Shown: positions 43,207 through 53,140, numbered from the stretch's first letter. The stretch: 64,000 nucleotides of DNA from Dysgonomonas sp. 520 (GCF_010501095.1 NZ_QVMP01000012.1:1-64000); one strand, 5' to 3'. Numbers and translations are program-made. Notes: generated by a model from the sequence alone, not told the origin.

Positions 43207-43875
43207 TTATTCGATATATTTGCTCAATTCTTTAGCCCAAACAGAATATCCTTCTTTATTGAGATGTAGTCCGTCGGTTGTGTATTTGGCATCGAGTGTT
43301 TGCTTTTTTATCAAGAATGCAGGGTGGATGTATATGAAGTTGACTTTTTCTTTTTTACACAATTTTTTCAATTTTTTATTCAGATTGTCTATCACGTTTT
43401 CTTTGTTTGTCAATCTTTTATATCTTTCAAATGAATTGTTGATGGGCAGAGGGCTTTGTATATAGATGATTGTGCCCGGAGACTCTTTTTTTGTCCGTCG
43501 TATAATCGTTCTTATATTCTTTATTATCGTGTCGTTCGGGACGTTTTGAGAAATATCATTCACTCCGCCCAGAAAGAATAATTTTTCGGGTTGAGCCTTG
43601 ACAATTTCGTCTAACCGGGCAAGCATTCCTTCCGTATTATCTCCGCTGATGCCTCTGTTTGCAGGTTTTTGTTTCGGAAAATATTCGCTCCATTTTCCAC
43701 CTTGGGTCAGGCTGTTCCCCATAAAAACGATCTGACCTGTTTTTAGTGGGTTCTTTCTGAATTCGGACATTCGTTTAGTATAGGTTTCTGTTTCGTATGC
43801 TTTTTTTTCGTTGGTTTGTCCGAAAACAGAACACGTAAAGACTAAAACAAGAGATAAAAAAATATTTTTCTTCAC
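43207..43875 (-). CDS. Exported SGNH/GDSL-type hydrolase
   Basis: This 222-residue protein has a signal peptide (MKKNIFLSLVLVFTCSVFGQ). SGNH blocks are clear: FMGNSLTQGGKW (block I, catalytic Ser), NRGISGDNTEGML (block II Gly), FLGGVNDI (block III Asn), and TTDGLHLNKEGY (block V, Asp and His). It is expected in the periplasm or outside, acting as an esterase or deacetylase on carbohydrate or lipid esters. Substrate unknown. It is monocistronic by spacing. Confidence 0.9.
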   Translation of the reverse strand: MKKNIFLSLVLVFTCSVFGQTNEKKAYETETYTKRMSEFRKNPLKTGQIVFMGNSLTQGGKWSEYFPKQKPANRGISGDNTEGMLARLDEIVKAQPEKLFFLGGVNDISQNVPNDTIIKNIRTIIRRTKKESPGTIIYIQSPLPINNSFERYKRLTNKENVIDNLNKKLKKLCKKEKVNFIYIHPAFLIKKQTLDAKYTTDGLHLNKEGYSVWAKELSKYIE

Positions 43876-43950
43876 GATAATTATATTTAAAAGGTTCTTT
43901 TGGCAAATTTAATAATTGTAAATTATAACTTGCTCAATATTAACAACAAA

Positions 43951-44865
43951 TCATTCTCTTACGAGCGGCAGGGTGGAGCAGCGGAGCAAACCTCCCATCT
44001 TAGATATCTCGTGATATGGAATGGTTTCGACCGTAAGTCCCCATTCGTTTCGGAGGTGTTGGTTCAGGCGTGTGAAGTTTTGTTCACTAACAACAATTTC
44101 GGGGGAAATGGAAAATATGTTCGAGTTCATATAATACATTTCTTCACGCGTGATCCTGAAAATATTTTCTGCGCCGAAGAAATCGGTAAGAAAGTCCGCA
44201 TCCCGGGGATTTAGAAAGCCGTCTCTGTAAATTACAGCTTTTCCGTCTCCTATGGGCATAAAGGTGCAATCGAGATGAAGAATGCCTTTTCTTGGGTCGG
44301 TATCGTGTTTGGCAAGTTCGAGTGGTATGAAGTCTTTGTCAGGAAAAAGCTCCCTCAAAAAGTCAATGGCATATTTATTGGTGCGTGCCGTTTTGTAGCT
44401 GGGGTAGTCGGAGTCGGTATAAACTCCCATGAAAATGATATCGTTGTGTAAAATGATATCGCCACCTTCAACGTGCACCTTTTCAGGAAGGTTATATATT
44501 TTGTTGAAAGCAATTTTGCTGTATATCGGAGCATAAGCCTCCTGTTCGTCGGCACGGTCGGGAATAATATTTGACGTGATTATTTTATCGTCAATAACAA
44601 ATGCTACGTCCCGTGCAAATACCTGATTGCTATTGGGTAGAATCAGGGGGCGAAGAACCTCCACATTATGTTTCAACAGCACTTTTTCGAGGCAAGACAT
44701 TTCGTTTGCAATATCTTCCTCCACGGGGTATGTGCCGTTTAGCACACTTTCATATGATTTTGCATCGTAGGTTTGTTCCAGTTTTGGCTGTTTTCCATTG
44801 GAGTATGGCTGCCCTAATACAACCGTTTTTAGTTGCGATGTTTCATTTCTGATATTCAGTATCAT
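43951..44865 (-). CDS. Amidinotransferase / arginine deiminase-like hydrolase
   Basis: This 304-residue cytoplasmic protein has the guanidine-modifying fold: FARDVAFVID (substrate-binding Asp), VHVEGGDIILH (Glu133, Asp136), ILHLDCTF (His197) and the C-terminal nucleophile in GGLLRCSTLPL (Cys296). It belongs to the amidinotransferase/dimethylarginine dimethylaminohydrolase group. Possible substrates are arginine, citrulline precursors or methylated arginine. It is not beside arginine genes. The active-site set looks intact. Confidence 0.85.
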   Translation of the reverse strand: MILNIRNETSQLKTVVLGQPYSNGKQPKLEQTYDAKSYESVLNGTYPVEEDIANEMSCLEKVLLKHNVEVLRPLILPNSNQVFARDVAFVIDDKIITSNIIPDRADEQEAYAPIYSKIAFNKIYNLPEKVHVEGGDIILHNDIIFMGVYTDSDYPSYKTARTNKYAIDFLRELFPDKDFIPLELAKHDTDPRKGILHLDCTFMPIGDGKAVIYRDGFLNPRDADFLTDFFGAENIFRITREEMYYMNSNIFSISPEIVVSEQNFTRLNQHLRNEWGLTVETIPYHEISKMGGLLRCSTLPLVRE

Positions 44866-44975
44866 ACGGTATCTTTGGTTTATCTTCCAAATATACTCCT
44901 TTTTTCTGTGAAAATGTTACTAAAAATTGCTGTTTTTTATGCTTTTTATGTGCTGAAATATGACAAAGTGACTTT

Positions 44976-46457
44976 TTATTGAGATAATAAAGCCTGTTTT
45001 ACGGAATAAGTGCCGTTTTCGTTTATTTTTATATCATCGTAAATGCAGGGCACAATTTCTTTACCCTTGTTGTTCACAATGCCTTTTTTTCCATCCTTGA
45101 AAGCAACAACTATGTTGTTTACAAAATCTATTTTTCTTATGTCGCTCGATGTGGGAGTTTCCATTCGGTCATATTCTTTACTGATAATCTTTCCTTTGGT
45201 GTTGATGACAACGTATTTGTCGTTAATTTTGGCCACCGCAGCTTTGTTTGAATAAGGGTGGATTGTCTGATATATAAAAGGTACAACCTCCTTGCCTTTA
45301 TGGTTTATTGCTCCGCATACCGAATCTTTGAGTGCAAGCGCCAATCCGTCTTTCGAAAAAGCATTCATCTGACTGTAGATGAACTGTGAGATTTTCTTGC
45401 CGTCTCTGTTTATAGCCCCCCAGAAACCACCATCACGAGCCACGGTGTAACCTTTTTTGAATGGCTCGATTTTCAGGTATTCGAAAGGAACGGTTTCATT
45501 TTTTGTTTTTATATCTATGGCTCCCCAGTTGGAACTTTTGTCTTTACGGGCGATTGCCATACCGTCGCTAACACCGGAAATATAGCTGTAATTGAAAGGG
45601 AGTACTTCACTTCCGTTTTTACTCAATACACCCCATTTCTGGTTAATCATGGAACGGGCATAATCTTCTTTGAAATTGTCAATATAGTTATATTTAAATG
45701 GAATTATTTCTTGCCCCGTGATGTGGTATGCACCCCATTTGCCATGCTTAATGGCTCTGATAAGATCGTTTTCGGGCGGGTACAATTCGTTGAATTCGCA
45801 AGGAACTATCTCTTTTCCGTCCGAAGGGCGCACCATTCCGGCTAATGAACCCATTTTCACAATCGAGATATTCAAATCTTCCATGTCCCTTATTTCTGTA
45901 TATTTGAAAGGAACGATCACTTTTCCTTCGTAATTTATTATTCCCCACTTGTAGTTGGCTGTGTCCATTGCTAAAGAATATCCGTTTCGGAATGTTTCGA
46001 TATAGCCGTATTCGCAAGGTAGAATTTCCTGCCCTGTGATGTTTATGGTTCCCCATTTTTTATTTTTGCATACCACGGAAAAACCATGCGAAACGCTTCC
46101 TATGTATTCGTATACGGGTGGAATTATCTCTTTTTTTGTATTGATGTCGATCACACGGTTGCGGTCGTCATTGCCCACAACTATCAGGTTGTGCGTGTAA
46201 TAGCGGACAATCTCGTACTGACAAGGCAAAAGAGGGTTGTTTTTGCTGTCGATAAGCCCCCATTTACCATTCATTTTCACCCTGAACAATTTGTTGGGCA
46301 GCAGTTCGGCGTCTTCGTATTGACAAGGAAGAATCAACTTTCCCTTTTTGTCGTATAGCCCCGATTTGTAGTCCGTATTGTTGTTGTCGGATTGTTGAGG
46401 GTAAACGATGGCTGAAAAAGCAAATAAAACGAATAGAGGTAGGATTTTTCTTATCAT
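44976..46457 (-). CDS. Exported WG-repeat protein
   Basis: I start at 46457 (MIRKILPLFVLFAFSAIVYPQQ, a signal peptide), giving 493 residues; an upstream Met at 46502 would put a polar stretch before it. The body consists of about ten or more tandem WG repeats of the form KWGxIDxxGKxILPCxYxxIxxFxxG, for example KWGLIDSKNNPLLPCQYEIV and KWGAYHITGQEIIPFKYNYI. Such repeats probably form a beta-propeller-like or solenoid binding surface. Location is periplasmic or extracellular. Binding partner unknown. Confidence 0.85.
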   Translation of the reverse strand: MIRKILPLFVLFAFSAIVYPQQSDNNNTDYKSGLYDKKGKLILPCQYEDAELLPNKLFRVKMNGKWGLIDSKNNPLLPCQYEIVRYYTHNLIVVGNDDRNRVIDINTKKEIIPPVYEYIGSVSHGFSVVCKNKKWGTINITGQEILPCEYGYIETFRNGYSLAMDTANYKWGIINYEGKVIVPFKYTEIRDMEDLNISIVKMGSLAGMVRPSDGKEIVPCEFNELYPPENDLIRAIKHGKWGAYHITGQEIIPFKYNYIDNFKEDYARSMINQKWGVLSKNGSEVLPFNYSYISGVSDGMAIARKDKSSNWGAIDIKTKNETVPFEYLKIEPFKKGYTVARDGGFWGAINRDGKKISQFIYSQMNAFSKDGLALALKDSVCGAINHKGKEVVPFIYQTIHPYSNKAAVAKINDKYVVINTKGKIISKEYDRMETPTSSDIRKIDFVNNIVVAFKDGKKGIVNNKGKEIVPCIYDDIKINENGTYSVKQALLSQ

Positions 46458-46611
46458 TTCAATAGAATTAAAAAAACGGAGCATAAAATTATATTTTTTC
46501 ATTCAATTGAAGAGCATATCTGACCGCTTAATTTTAAAATACTTTATTTTAACAAATTATAGCTAAATAACATATTCGAAAGATTGTATAAAAAGAAAAC
46601 TATTTCCTAAA

Positions 46612-46666
46612 TTTGAAAAAGTGTGTCGAAAATGTATCTTTTTATGATCGTAAACATTTGAGACAC
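46612..46666 (+). promoter_or_regulatory. EF-G2 promoter with overlapping inverted repeat
   Basis: TTTG (46612-46615), 19 bases, then TATCTTTT (46635-46642), a good -33/-7 pair except for the last base. GTGTCGAAAATG (46623-46634) and CATTTGAGACAC (46655-46666) are inverted repeats (two mismatched positions) standing on either side of the -7 box and the expected start site, the geometry of an operator or a transcript-start hairpin. Confidence 0.5.
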
Positions 46667-46706
46667 AAATAATAAATGGTGTATTAATTCTTAAAAACTT
46701 TAAGCC

Positions 46707-48866
46707 ATGAAAATGTACCAAACTAATCAGATCAGGAATATAGCTATTCTTGGTAGTTCGGGAGCCGGCAAAACCACTCTCGCCGAAGCAATGCTTTTCG
46801 AAGCCGGAGTCATACAACGCCGTGGATCGGTCAATGCAGGCAACACTGTAAGTGATTATTTTCCGGTAGAGAAAGAATACGGATATTCGGTTTTTTCCAG
46901 TATTTTTTCTGTTGAGTGGAATGATCGCAAGTTGAATTTTATTGACTGTCCCGGCTCCGACGATTTTATCGGTAATGTTGTAACTTCGTTGAATGTAACA
47001 GATACCGCACTGATGGTGCTGAATGCACAATACGGACTTGAGGTGGCTACTCTCAATCAGTTGAGATATATAAAAAAGATAGAAAAACCGGTGATTTTTG
47101 TCGTTAATCAGTTAGATCATGCAAAAGCTGATTTCGACAACGTTGTATCGCAGCTTAAAGCCAAATATGGCGACAAGGCTGTGCTAGTACAATATCCAGT
47201 CAATGTCGGTGAAGGATTTAATGCCGTTGTTGATGTTCTTACGAATAAAATGTACAAATGGAAACCCGAAGGCGGAGTTCCTGAAGTACTCGATATACCA
47301 GCAGAAGAAAAAGAAAAGGCCGAAGAGTTGCATCAAAGATTGGTGGAGGCTGCTGCCGAAAACGATGAGGCTTTGATGGAAAAATTCTTTGAGCAAGGAA
47401 CCCTTTCTCAGGATGAAATGCGTATGGGAATCCGTTTCGGATTGGTCAATCGTGATATTTATCCTGTGTTCTGTGTTTCTGCCGAAAAAGATATGTGTGT
47501 GCGCCGTACACTCGAATTTTTAGGAAATGTGGTTCCTTATGTTGCCGATATGCCTGCTCCCATAAATACCGATGGTGTGGAGGTGAAACCCGATAGCGGT
47601 GCAGCTACTAGCTTGTTTTTCTTTAAAACGACGGTTGAGCCGCACGTAGGAGAAGTTTCTTACTTTAAGGTGATGAGCGGAAAGGTGAAAGAGGGAGATG
47701 ACCTGTTGAATGCCGACAGGGGTTCGAAAGAGCGTATGGGGCAGATGTTTTCAGTAGCAGGGCAACATCGGACAAAGGTGGAAGAGCTTGCTGCGGGAGA
47801 CATCGGGGCAACTGTGAAACTGAAAGATGTGCGCACGGGTAATACCCTGAATGGAAAGGGTGCGGACAATAAGTTTAACTTTATACAATATCCCGACCCT
47901 AAGTATCGTCGTGCTATTAAGGCTGAGAATGAGAAAGATACTGAAAAAATGAACGAGGCTCTTCTGCGTATGCATGGTGAAGACCCGACTTGGTTGATAG
48001 AAAATTCGAAGGAATTGAAGCAGCTGATTGTTTCCGGACAGGGAGAGTTTCACTTGAAGACTTTGAAGTGGAGATTGGAAAACAACGATAAAATTCCTAT
48101 CGTATTTTCCGAACCTAAAATCCCTTATCGTGAGACTATCACGAAGGCTGCCCGAGCCGATTATCGTCATAAAAAGCAATCGGGTGGAGCCGGGCAATTT
48201 GGAGAGGTGCACATGATTGTTGAGCCTTACACGGAAGGTATGCCATTGCCCGAAACGTATAAGTTTAACGGACAGGAATTTAAAATACAATCTCGTGATG
48301 TGCAGACTTACGACCTCGATTGGGGTGGCAAGTTGGTCTTCGTAAATAGTATTGTTGGAGGTTCTATTGATGCCCGTTTCTTGCCTGCTATATTGAAAGG
48401 GATTATGGCACGATTGGAACAAGGTCCGCTGACCGGATCTTATGCCCGTGATGTGCGTGTGATTGTGTACGACGGAAAGATGCACCCTGTTGACTCAAAC
48501 GAAATCTCATTTATGCTTGCCGGGCGTAATGCTTTCAGTACGGCATTTAAGGAGGCAAATCCGAAGATTCTTGAGCCTATTTATGATGTGACGGTATTTG
48601 TGCCCGCAGACAAGATGGGTGATGTTATGAGCGACTTGCAGAACCGCAGAGGTATGATTCTGGGGATGGAAAGCGATAAAGATATAGAAATATTGAAAGC
48701 TAAAGTTCCGTTGAAAGAGTTGTCTAATTATTCCATTACGTTGAGTTCATTGACCGGAGGTCGTGCTTCGTTCACTATGAAGTTTTCGAGTTATGAACTT
48801 GTACCATCTGATGTTCAGGATAAACTGTTGAAAGCGTACGAAGCTACTCAAAGCGAAGAGGCTTAA
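46707..48866 (+). CDS. EF-G2-type elongation factor G paralogue lacking GTPase motifs
   Basis: This 719-residue EF-G homologue has domains I-V with the P-loop GSSGAGKTT intact. The G2 region reads EKEYGYSVFSS instead of the RGIT motif, G3 reads DCPGSDDF where DTPGHVDF carries the catalytic His, and G4 reads NQLD instead of NKMD. Bacteroides EF-G2 is known to support translocation without GTP hydrolysis and to be induced by carbon starvation. This protein has the same kind of losses, so I assign it to that group by inference. It is monocistronic, followed by a bidirectional terminator. Confidence 0.9.
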   Translation: MKMYQTNQIRNIAILGSSGAGKTTLAEAMLFEAGVIQRRGSVNAGNTVSDYFPVEKEYGYSVFSSIFSVEWNDRKLNFIDCPGSDDFIGNVVTSLNVTDTALMVLNAQYGLEVATLNQLRYIKKIEKPVIFVVNQLDHAKADFDNVVSQLKAKYGDKAVLVQYPVNVGEGFNAVVDVLTNKMYKWKPEGGVPEVLDIPAEEKEKAEELHQRLVEAAAENDEALMEKFFEQGTLSQDEMRMGIRFGLVNRDIYPVFCVSAEKDMCVRRTLEFLGNVVPYVADMPAPINTDGVEVKPDSGAATSLFFFKTTVEPHVGEVSYFKVMSGKVKEGDDLLNADRGSKERMGQMFSVAGQHRTKVEELAAGDIGATVKLKDVRTGNTLNGKGADNKFNFIQYPDPKYRRAIKAENEKDTEKMNEALLRMHGEDPTWLIENSKELKQLIVSGQGEFHLKTLKWRLENNDKIPIVFSEPKIPYRETITKAARADYRHKKQSGGAGQFGEVHMIVEPYTEGMPLPETYKFNGQEFKIQSRDVQTYDLDWGGKLVFVNSIVGGSIDARFLPAILKGIMARLEQGPLTGSYARDVRVIVYDGKMHPVDSNEISFMLAGRNAFSTAFKEANPKILEPIYDVTVFVPADKMGDVMSDLQNRRGMILGMESDKDIEILKAKVPLKELSNYSITLSSLTGGRASFTMKFSSYELVPSDVQDKLLKAYEATQSEEA

Positions 48867-48887
48867 TTGTTTATCATAATTATATAA

Positions 48888-48924
48888 ATAAATCGGGGAG
48901 TATTCATCAAGAGTACTCCCCGAT
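48888..48924. terminator. Bidirectional terminator, EF-G2 gene / nrdJ
   Basis: AATCGGGGAGTA and TACTCCCCGATT form a 12-bp stem with an 11-base loop between the two convergent genes. The T-tract is short on both sides. Confidence 0.75.
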
Positions 48925-48952
48925 TTGTATCTGTGCTATATTTGTCTTATTA

Positions 48953-51505
48953 TCAACCACATTTAGAGGCTCCACAATTGGTACACTTCAAGCAGCCTTC
49001 TTGGTATATTAATGTTTCTTGTTCGCAAACCGGGCATTTCTGACCCTTCACTTCCGAACCGTTTGGCAGATATTTTTTCAAGGCACGCTCAACACCGTTT
49101 TTCCAAGTGTTAATTTTCTCACTGTCAAGGTCAAGACCTTGTACGAGTTTGATAACTTGGTCGATAGGCATACCGTAACGCAATACTCCTGAAATCAACT
49201 TTGCATAGTTCCAGAATTCAGGGTTGAATTTACTGTCCAGTCCTTCTATCGTTGTTTTATATCCACGTTTATTTTTGAATTGGAAGTCATAGCTCTTCTC
49301 GCCACTTTCTTCTACTCGTTTGATAATCAGTCCTTGATTTACATTCTTAGGAAGTAGCAAACCTTCTTCGTCGTCGGCGATACCGGTGAATATTTCGTAA
49401 GGTCTGCCATCAAGAAGTCCTATAAATGCGATCCATTTGTCCTTGTTGTTTTGGAAACGTATAACGTCGGCTTCCAACTCTTTCGGACGGCGTTGTACTA
49501 TCGCCGGGCGTTCGTAGCATTCACCACATTCTTCTTCCTTTTTCTCTTTATTGTTGTCTGTCGCGGCAATTAGTACTCCGGCACGAGATCCGTCCCTGTA
49601 TATTGTACAACCTTTACATCCGCTTTTCCAAGCTTCTATATACAAGGTGTTTACAAGTTCTTCCGACGCATCAGCAGGGAGATTTACGGTTACACTGATA
49701 GAGTGGTCTACCCACTTCTGCATACGGCCTTGCATTTTCACCTTTTGAAGCCAGTCTACATCGTTCGAAGTAGCCTTATAATATGGCGATTCGGCAACCA
49801 TGTTGTCAATTTCTTCGTTGGTATATTTTTTTGCCGTAGGGTATCCTTTCGCTTCCATCCATGTTACAAATTTGTGATGGAATACGATATATTCTTCCCA
49901 AGAGTCTCCGTTTTCGTCAACAAAATCCACTTTTACCTGAACGTCGTTAGGGTTTACTTTGCGACGACGTTTATAAACCGGCATAAATACGGGTTCGATA
50001 CCTGAGGTCGACTGTGTCATCAGGCTGGTTGTTCCTGTTGGGGCGATTGTAAGGCAGGCAATGTTGCGTCGTCCATATTTCACCATGTCGGTGTATAGAT
50101 CAGGCTCGGCAGATGCCAGACGGTTGATGAACGGGTTGTTTTTCTCTTTTTCTGAATCGTATATCTGGAAAGGGCCACGTTCTTTTGCCATGTTGACAGA
50201 TGAGCGGTAGGCTGCCAAAGCCAACGTGCGTTGCACTTCTTCGGCAAAGGCTGTTGCTTCTTCTGTTCCGTATCGTAACCCCATAGCTGCAATCATATCG
50301 CCTTCGGCTGTGATTCCCACACCTGTACGGCGTCCTTGAAGTGTTTTTGTGCGAATTTTTTCCCACAAATGTCTTTCCACGGCTTTCACTTCTTCAAGTT
50401 CGGGATCGGAATTTATTTTGTCGAGAATGCTGTCAATCTTTTCAGATTCCAGGTCAATGATGTCGTCCATAATGCGTTGAGCCAGTTCTACGTGTTTTTT
50501 GAACAAGTCGAAATCGAAATACGCATCTTCTTTGAATGGATTAACCACATACGAATATAGATTGATGGCTAACAATCGGCAACTGTCGTAGGGACATAGT
50601 GGAATTTCGCCGCATGGATTTGTAGAAACGGTTCTGAAGCCAAGGTCGGCATAGCAATCGGGCACAGACTCCCTTATGATTGTGTCCCAAAATAACACTC
50701 CGGGTTCTGCCGATCTCCAAGCGTTGTGTACAATCTTTTTCCACAAGGCTTCTGCATTTATGTCTTTCACAAATACAGGGTTAGACGAATTGACAGGATA
50801 TTGTTGTGTATATATTGTTTTATCAACAACAGAGCGCATGAAGTCGTCATCTATTTTCACGGAAACATTGGCTCCGGTTACTTTTCCCTGCTCCATTTTT
50901 GCATCAATAAACGATTCTGCATCAGGGTGTTTTATCGATACACTTAACATTAAAGCTCCACGGCGACCATCCTGAGCTACTTCTCTGGTCGAGTTGGAAT
51001 ATCTTTCCATAAAGGGCACTAACCCTGTGGAAGTTAACGCCGAGTTTTTTACCGGGGAACCTTTAGGGCGAATGTGGGACAAATCGTGACCGACACCTCC
51101 CCGGCGTTTCATCAACTGCACTTGTTCTTCGTCTACGTGTATGATGGCTCCGTATGAGTCGGCAGGACCATCCATTCCGATGACGAAACAGTTTGAAAGA
51201 GAGGCTATTTGGTGGTTGTTGCCAATTCCTGTCATAGGGCTTCCCTGAGGAACAATATATTTGAACCGATCGAACAAATCGTACAACTCCTGAGCAGAAA
51301 GAGGGTTTTCGTATTTTTTTTCAATTCTGGCAATTTCATTTGCCAGACGCCAGTGCATATCAACCGGAGATTGCTCATATATGTTTCCCGCAGCATCTTT
51401 CAATGCATATTTGTTTACCCAAACTTTGGCAGCGAGTTCGTCTCCTTCAAAATATTTTAATGAGGCTTCGTATGCTTCATCAAAACTGTAAACCATTTGT
51501 CCCAT
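48953..51505 (-). CDS. nrdJ: Adenosylcobalamin-dependent ribonucleotide reductase (class II)
   Basis: Makes deoxyribonucleotides with adenosylcobalamin as radical source, independent of oxygen. The 850-residue protein has the NrdJ layout: substrate and effector region (RGGVGHDLSHIRPKGSPV), the active-site NPCGEIPLCPYDSC, the APTGTTSLMTQSTSGIEP motif, and a C-terminal zinc-ribbon-like tail (CPVCEQETLIYQEGCLKCTNCG) with the redox Cys region. The start at 51505 or three codons on are both possible. No cobalamin riboswitch is visible upstream. A 12-bp inverted repeat overlaps its promoter. Confidence 0.94.
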   Translation of the reverse strand: MGQMVYSFDEAYEASLKYFEGDELAAKVWVNKYALKDAAGNIYEQSPVDMHWRLANEIARIEKKYENPLSAQELYDLFDRFKYIVPQGSPMTGIGNNHQIASLSNCFVIGMDGPADSYGAIIHVDEEQVQLMKRRGGVGHDLSHIRPKGSPVKNSALTSTGLVPFMERYSNSTREVAQDGRRGALMLSVSIKHPDAESFIDAKMEQGKVTGANVSVKIDDDFMRSVVDKTIYTQQYPVNSSNPVFVKDINAEALWKKIVHNAWRSAEPGVLFWDTIIRESVPDCYADLGFRTVSTNPCGEIPLCPYDSCRLLAINLYSYVVNPFKEDAYFDFDLFKKHVELAQRIMDDIIDLESEKIDSILDKINSDPELEEVKAVERHLWEKIRTKTLQGRRTGVGITAEGDMIAAMGLRYGTEEATAFAEEVQRTLALAAYRSSVNMAKERGPFQIYDSEKEKNNPFINRLASAEPDLYTDMVKYGRRNIACLTIAPTGTTSLMTQSTSGIEPVFMPVYKRRRKVNPNDVQVKVDFVDENGDSWEEYIVFHHKFVTWMEAKGYPTAKKYTNEEIDNMVAESPYYKATSNDVDWLQKVKMQGRMQKWVDHSISVTVNLPADASEELVNTLYIEAWKSGCKGCTIYRDGSRAGVLIAATDNNKEKKEEECGECYERPAIVQRRPKELEADVIRFQNNKDKWIAFIGLLDGRPYEIFTGIADDEEGLLLPKNVNQGLIIKRVEESGEKSYDFQFKNKRGYKTTIEGLDSKFNPEFWNYAKLISGVLRYGMPIDQVIKLVQGLDLDSEKINTWKNGVERALKKYLPNGSEVKGQKCPVCEQETLIYQEGCLKCTNCGASKCG

Positions 51506-51592
51506 ACGTTTATTATAAAATGTTAAGTTTTTTAATACTTTGTTGTTGTAAATTGATTCTTGATAAAAGCGTAAATTGAGCGTGTTGATTGG

Positions 51593-51648
51593 CTCAACTT
51601 GTTTGAGATTGCAAATCTATTAATTAATATAAGATGAAACAAGTTGAG
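51593..51648 (-). promoter_or_regulatory. nrdJ promoter with perfect 12-bp inverted repeat
   Basis: CTCAACTTGTTT (51593-51604) and AAACAAGTTGAG (51637-51648) are exact inverted repeats. On the minus strand TTG (51642-51640), 20 bases, then TAGATTTG (51619-51612) form the promoter, so one arm overlaps the -33 element and the other covers the start of transcription, suggesting an operator. The remaining bases up to 52006 show only a galM -7 box. An ORF at 51728-51925 on this strand is not convincing. Confidence 0.55.
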
Positions 51649-51959
51649 ATAGACTTTGTTCTTGATAAAAATGTGAAGTTTTCTTAAATTATTGATAAGT
51701 GTTTGATAATGAGTGTGTGTTTTGTTTTTATTTTTCGTAAAGTTTTCCAGAATGGAAATTGTGGTTGAGTTTCAGTGCGTTGCAAAAATAATCTTCATGA
51801 TGTTTTGAAGTGAATAAAAAAGAAAATAAAGGTAATGTTTTTATATACAGTAGAATAGGTTTTGCTGCAAAAATGTCTTGTCTTGTGATGTATTCTATAT
51901 TAACTTTTTTTTTGACTTGAAGCATCTCCTAAAGAGCGTGTTTTCGGCATTTATTAAAT

Positions 51960-51967
51960 ATCTTTGC
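51960..51967 (+). promoter_or_regulatory. -7 box of the galM-galK operon
   Basis: TATCTTTG matches TAnnTTTG, 40 bases before the galM start. Confidence 0.45.
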
Positions 51968-52006
51968 TAGCTTACAAAGATAAATTAATAACTAAACCTA
52001 ATCTAC

Positions 52007-53086
52007 ATGAATGCAAATAATAAAATCGAACTTCTAAAAGCCGAGGCTTTCGATGCCTCTTTAGATGGTAAGAAGATTGCGCTTTATACTCTCGAATCAG
52101 GAAATGGCATTACAATGCAAGTTACCAATTTTGGCGGACGGGTTGTTACGCTTTGGGTTCCGGACAAGGCGGGTAACTATGAAGATATAGTGGTGGGTTA
52201 TGAAAATATAGACCGTTACTTGAACAATACGGGCGAGAGATTTCTCGGATGTGTTGTCGGTCGTTATGCCAACCGTATCGCAAATGGGAAATTCACAATA
52301 GACAATGTTGAGTATACGTTGCCCGTAAATAATGCCACCAATAGCTTGCACGGAGGTTTGAAAGGCCTTGATAGTGTGGTTTGGGATGTTGACAAAGTGT
52401 CGGGAAACGAGATTCATTTTTCGTACACATCACCCGACGGAGAAGAAGGCTATCCCGGAACGGTAAAGTATAAGATGGTGTATACTTTGACTCCGGATAA
52501 TGAATTCAAAATTGCTTATGAAGCAGAAACGGATAAGGCCACGCATGTTAATTTGTCTCACCATTCTTATTTCAACCTTAAGGGTGAGGGTAACGGGGAT
52601 ATACTCGACTATATGTTGACTATTAATGCCGACAAATATACGCCTTACAATGAAGTGAATATCCCAACGGGAGAAATAGCGTCGGTTAAAGATACTCCGT
52701 TCGATTTCTTGACATCTTATAGAATAGGAGAGAGAATAGATAACGACAACGAACAATTGAAGTTTGGTGCAGGATATGATCATAATTGGGTGATAAACAA
52801 AGAAATGAAAGATGGCGTGGAATTTGCTGCATCTGTCTACGAACCTTCGTCGGGACGTGTGATGGAAGTGTGGACAGACCAGCCGGGTATTCAGTTTTAT
52901 GCGAGCAACTGGTTCGACGGGTCGTTCAATGGAAAATATGGAAAGCCTATAAACCGTCGTGCGGCAATAGCGCTCGAAACTCAAAAATATCCGGATACGC
53001 CCAATAAGCCGGAGTTTCCGTCAACACGTTTAAATCCCGGAGAGGTTTATAAACAAACGTGTATATATAAATTTTTGACTAAATAA
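52007..53086 (+). CDS. galM: Galactose mutarotase (aldose 1-epimerase)
   Basis: Interconverts alpha and beta anomers of galactose so that galactokinase can act. The 359-residue cytoplasmic protein has NFGGRVVTLWVPDKAG, FLGCVVGRYANRIANGKF, NNATNSLHGGLKG (catalytic His region), VNLSHHSYFNLKG (second His) and GIQFYASN, with the catalytic Glu in AIALETQKYPD. It is the first gene of an operon with galK, 54 bases ahead of it. No signal peptide, unlike some Bacteroidetes mutarotases. Confidence 0.94.
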   Translation: MNANNKIELLKAEAFDASLDGKKIALYTLESGNGITMQVTNFGGRVVTLWVPDKAGNYEDIVVGYENIDRYLNNTGERFLGCVVGRYANRIANGKFTIDNVEYTLPVNNATNSLHGGLKGLDSVVWDVDKVSGNEIHFSYTSPDGEEGYPGTVKYKMVYTLTPDNEFKIAYEAETDKATHVNLSHHSYFNLKGEGNGDILDYMLTINADKYTPYNEVNIPTGEIASVKDTPFDFLTSYRIGERIDNDNEQLKFGAGYDHNWVINKEMKDGVEFAASVYEPSSGRVMEVWTDQPGIQFYASNWFDGSFNGKYGKPINRRAAIALETQKYPDTPNKPEFPSTRLNPGEVYKQTCIYKFLTK

Positions 53087-53140
53087 AAACTACTTATTAT
53101 ATAACTAACTAATTTTAATCACAAAAAGACTGAATTAACC

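Noticed and set aside
51728-51925. 65-codon minus-strand open frame
   Set aside because: No ribosome-binding context, AT-rich composition and no domain or signal; probably chance.
51506-52006. Cobalamin riboswitch upstream of nrdJ
   Set aside because: No B12 box or matching structure was seen; only the inverted repeat and promoter boxes.
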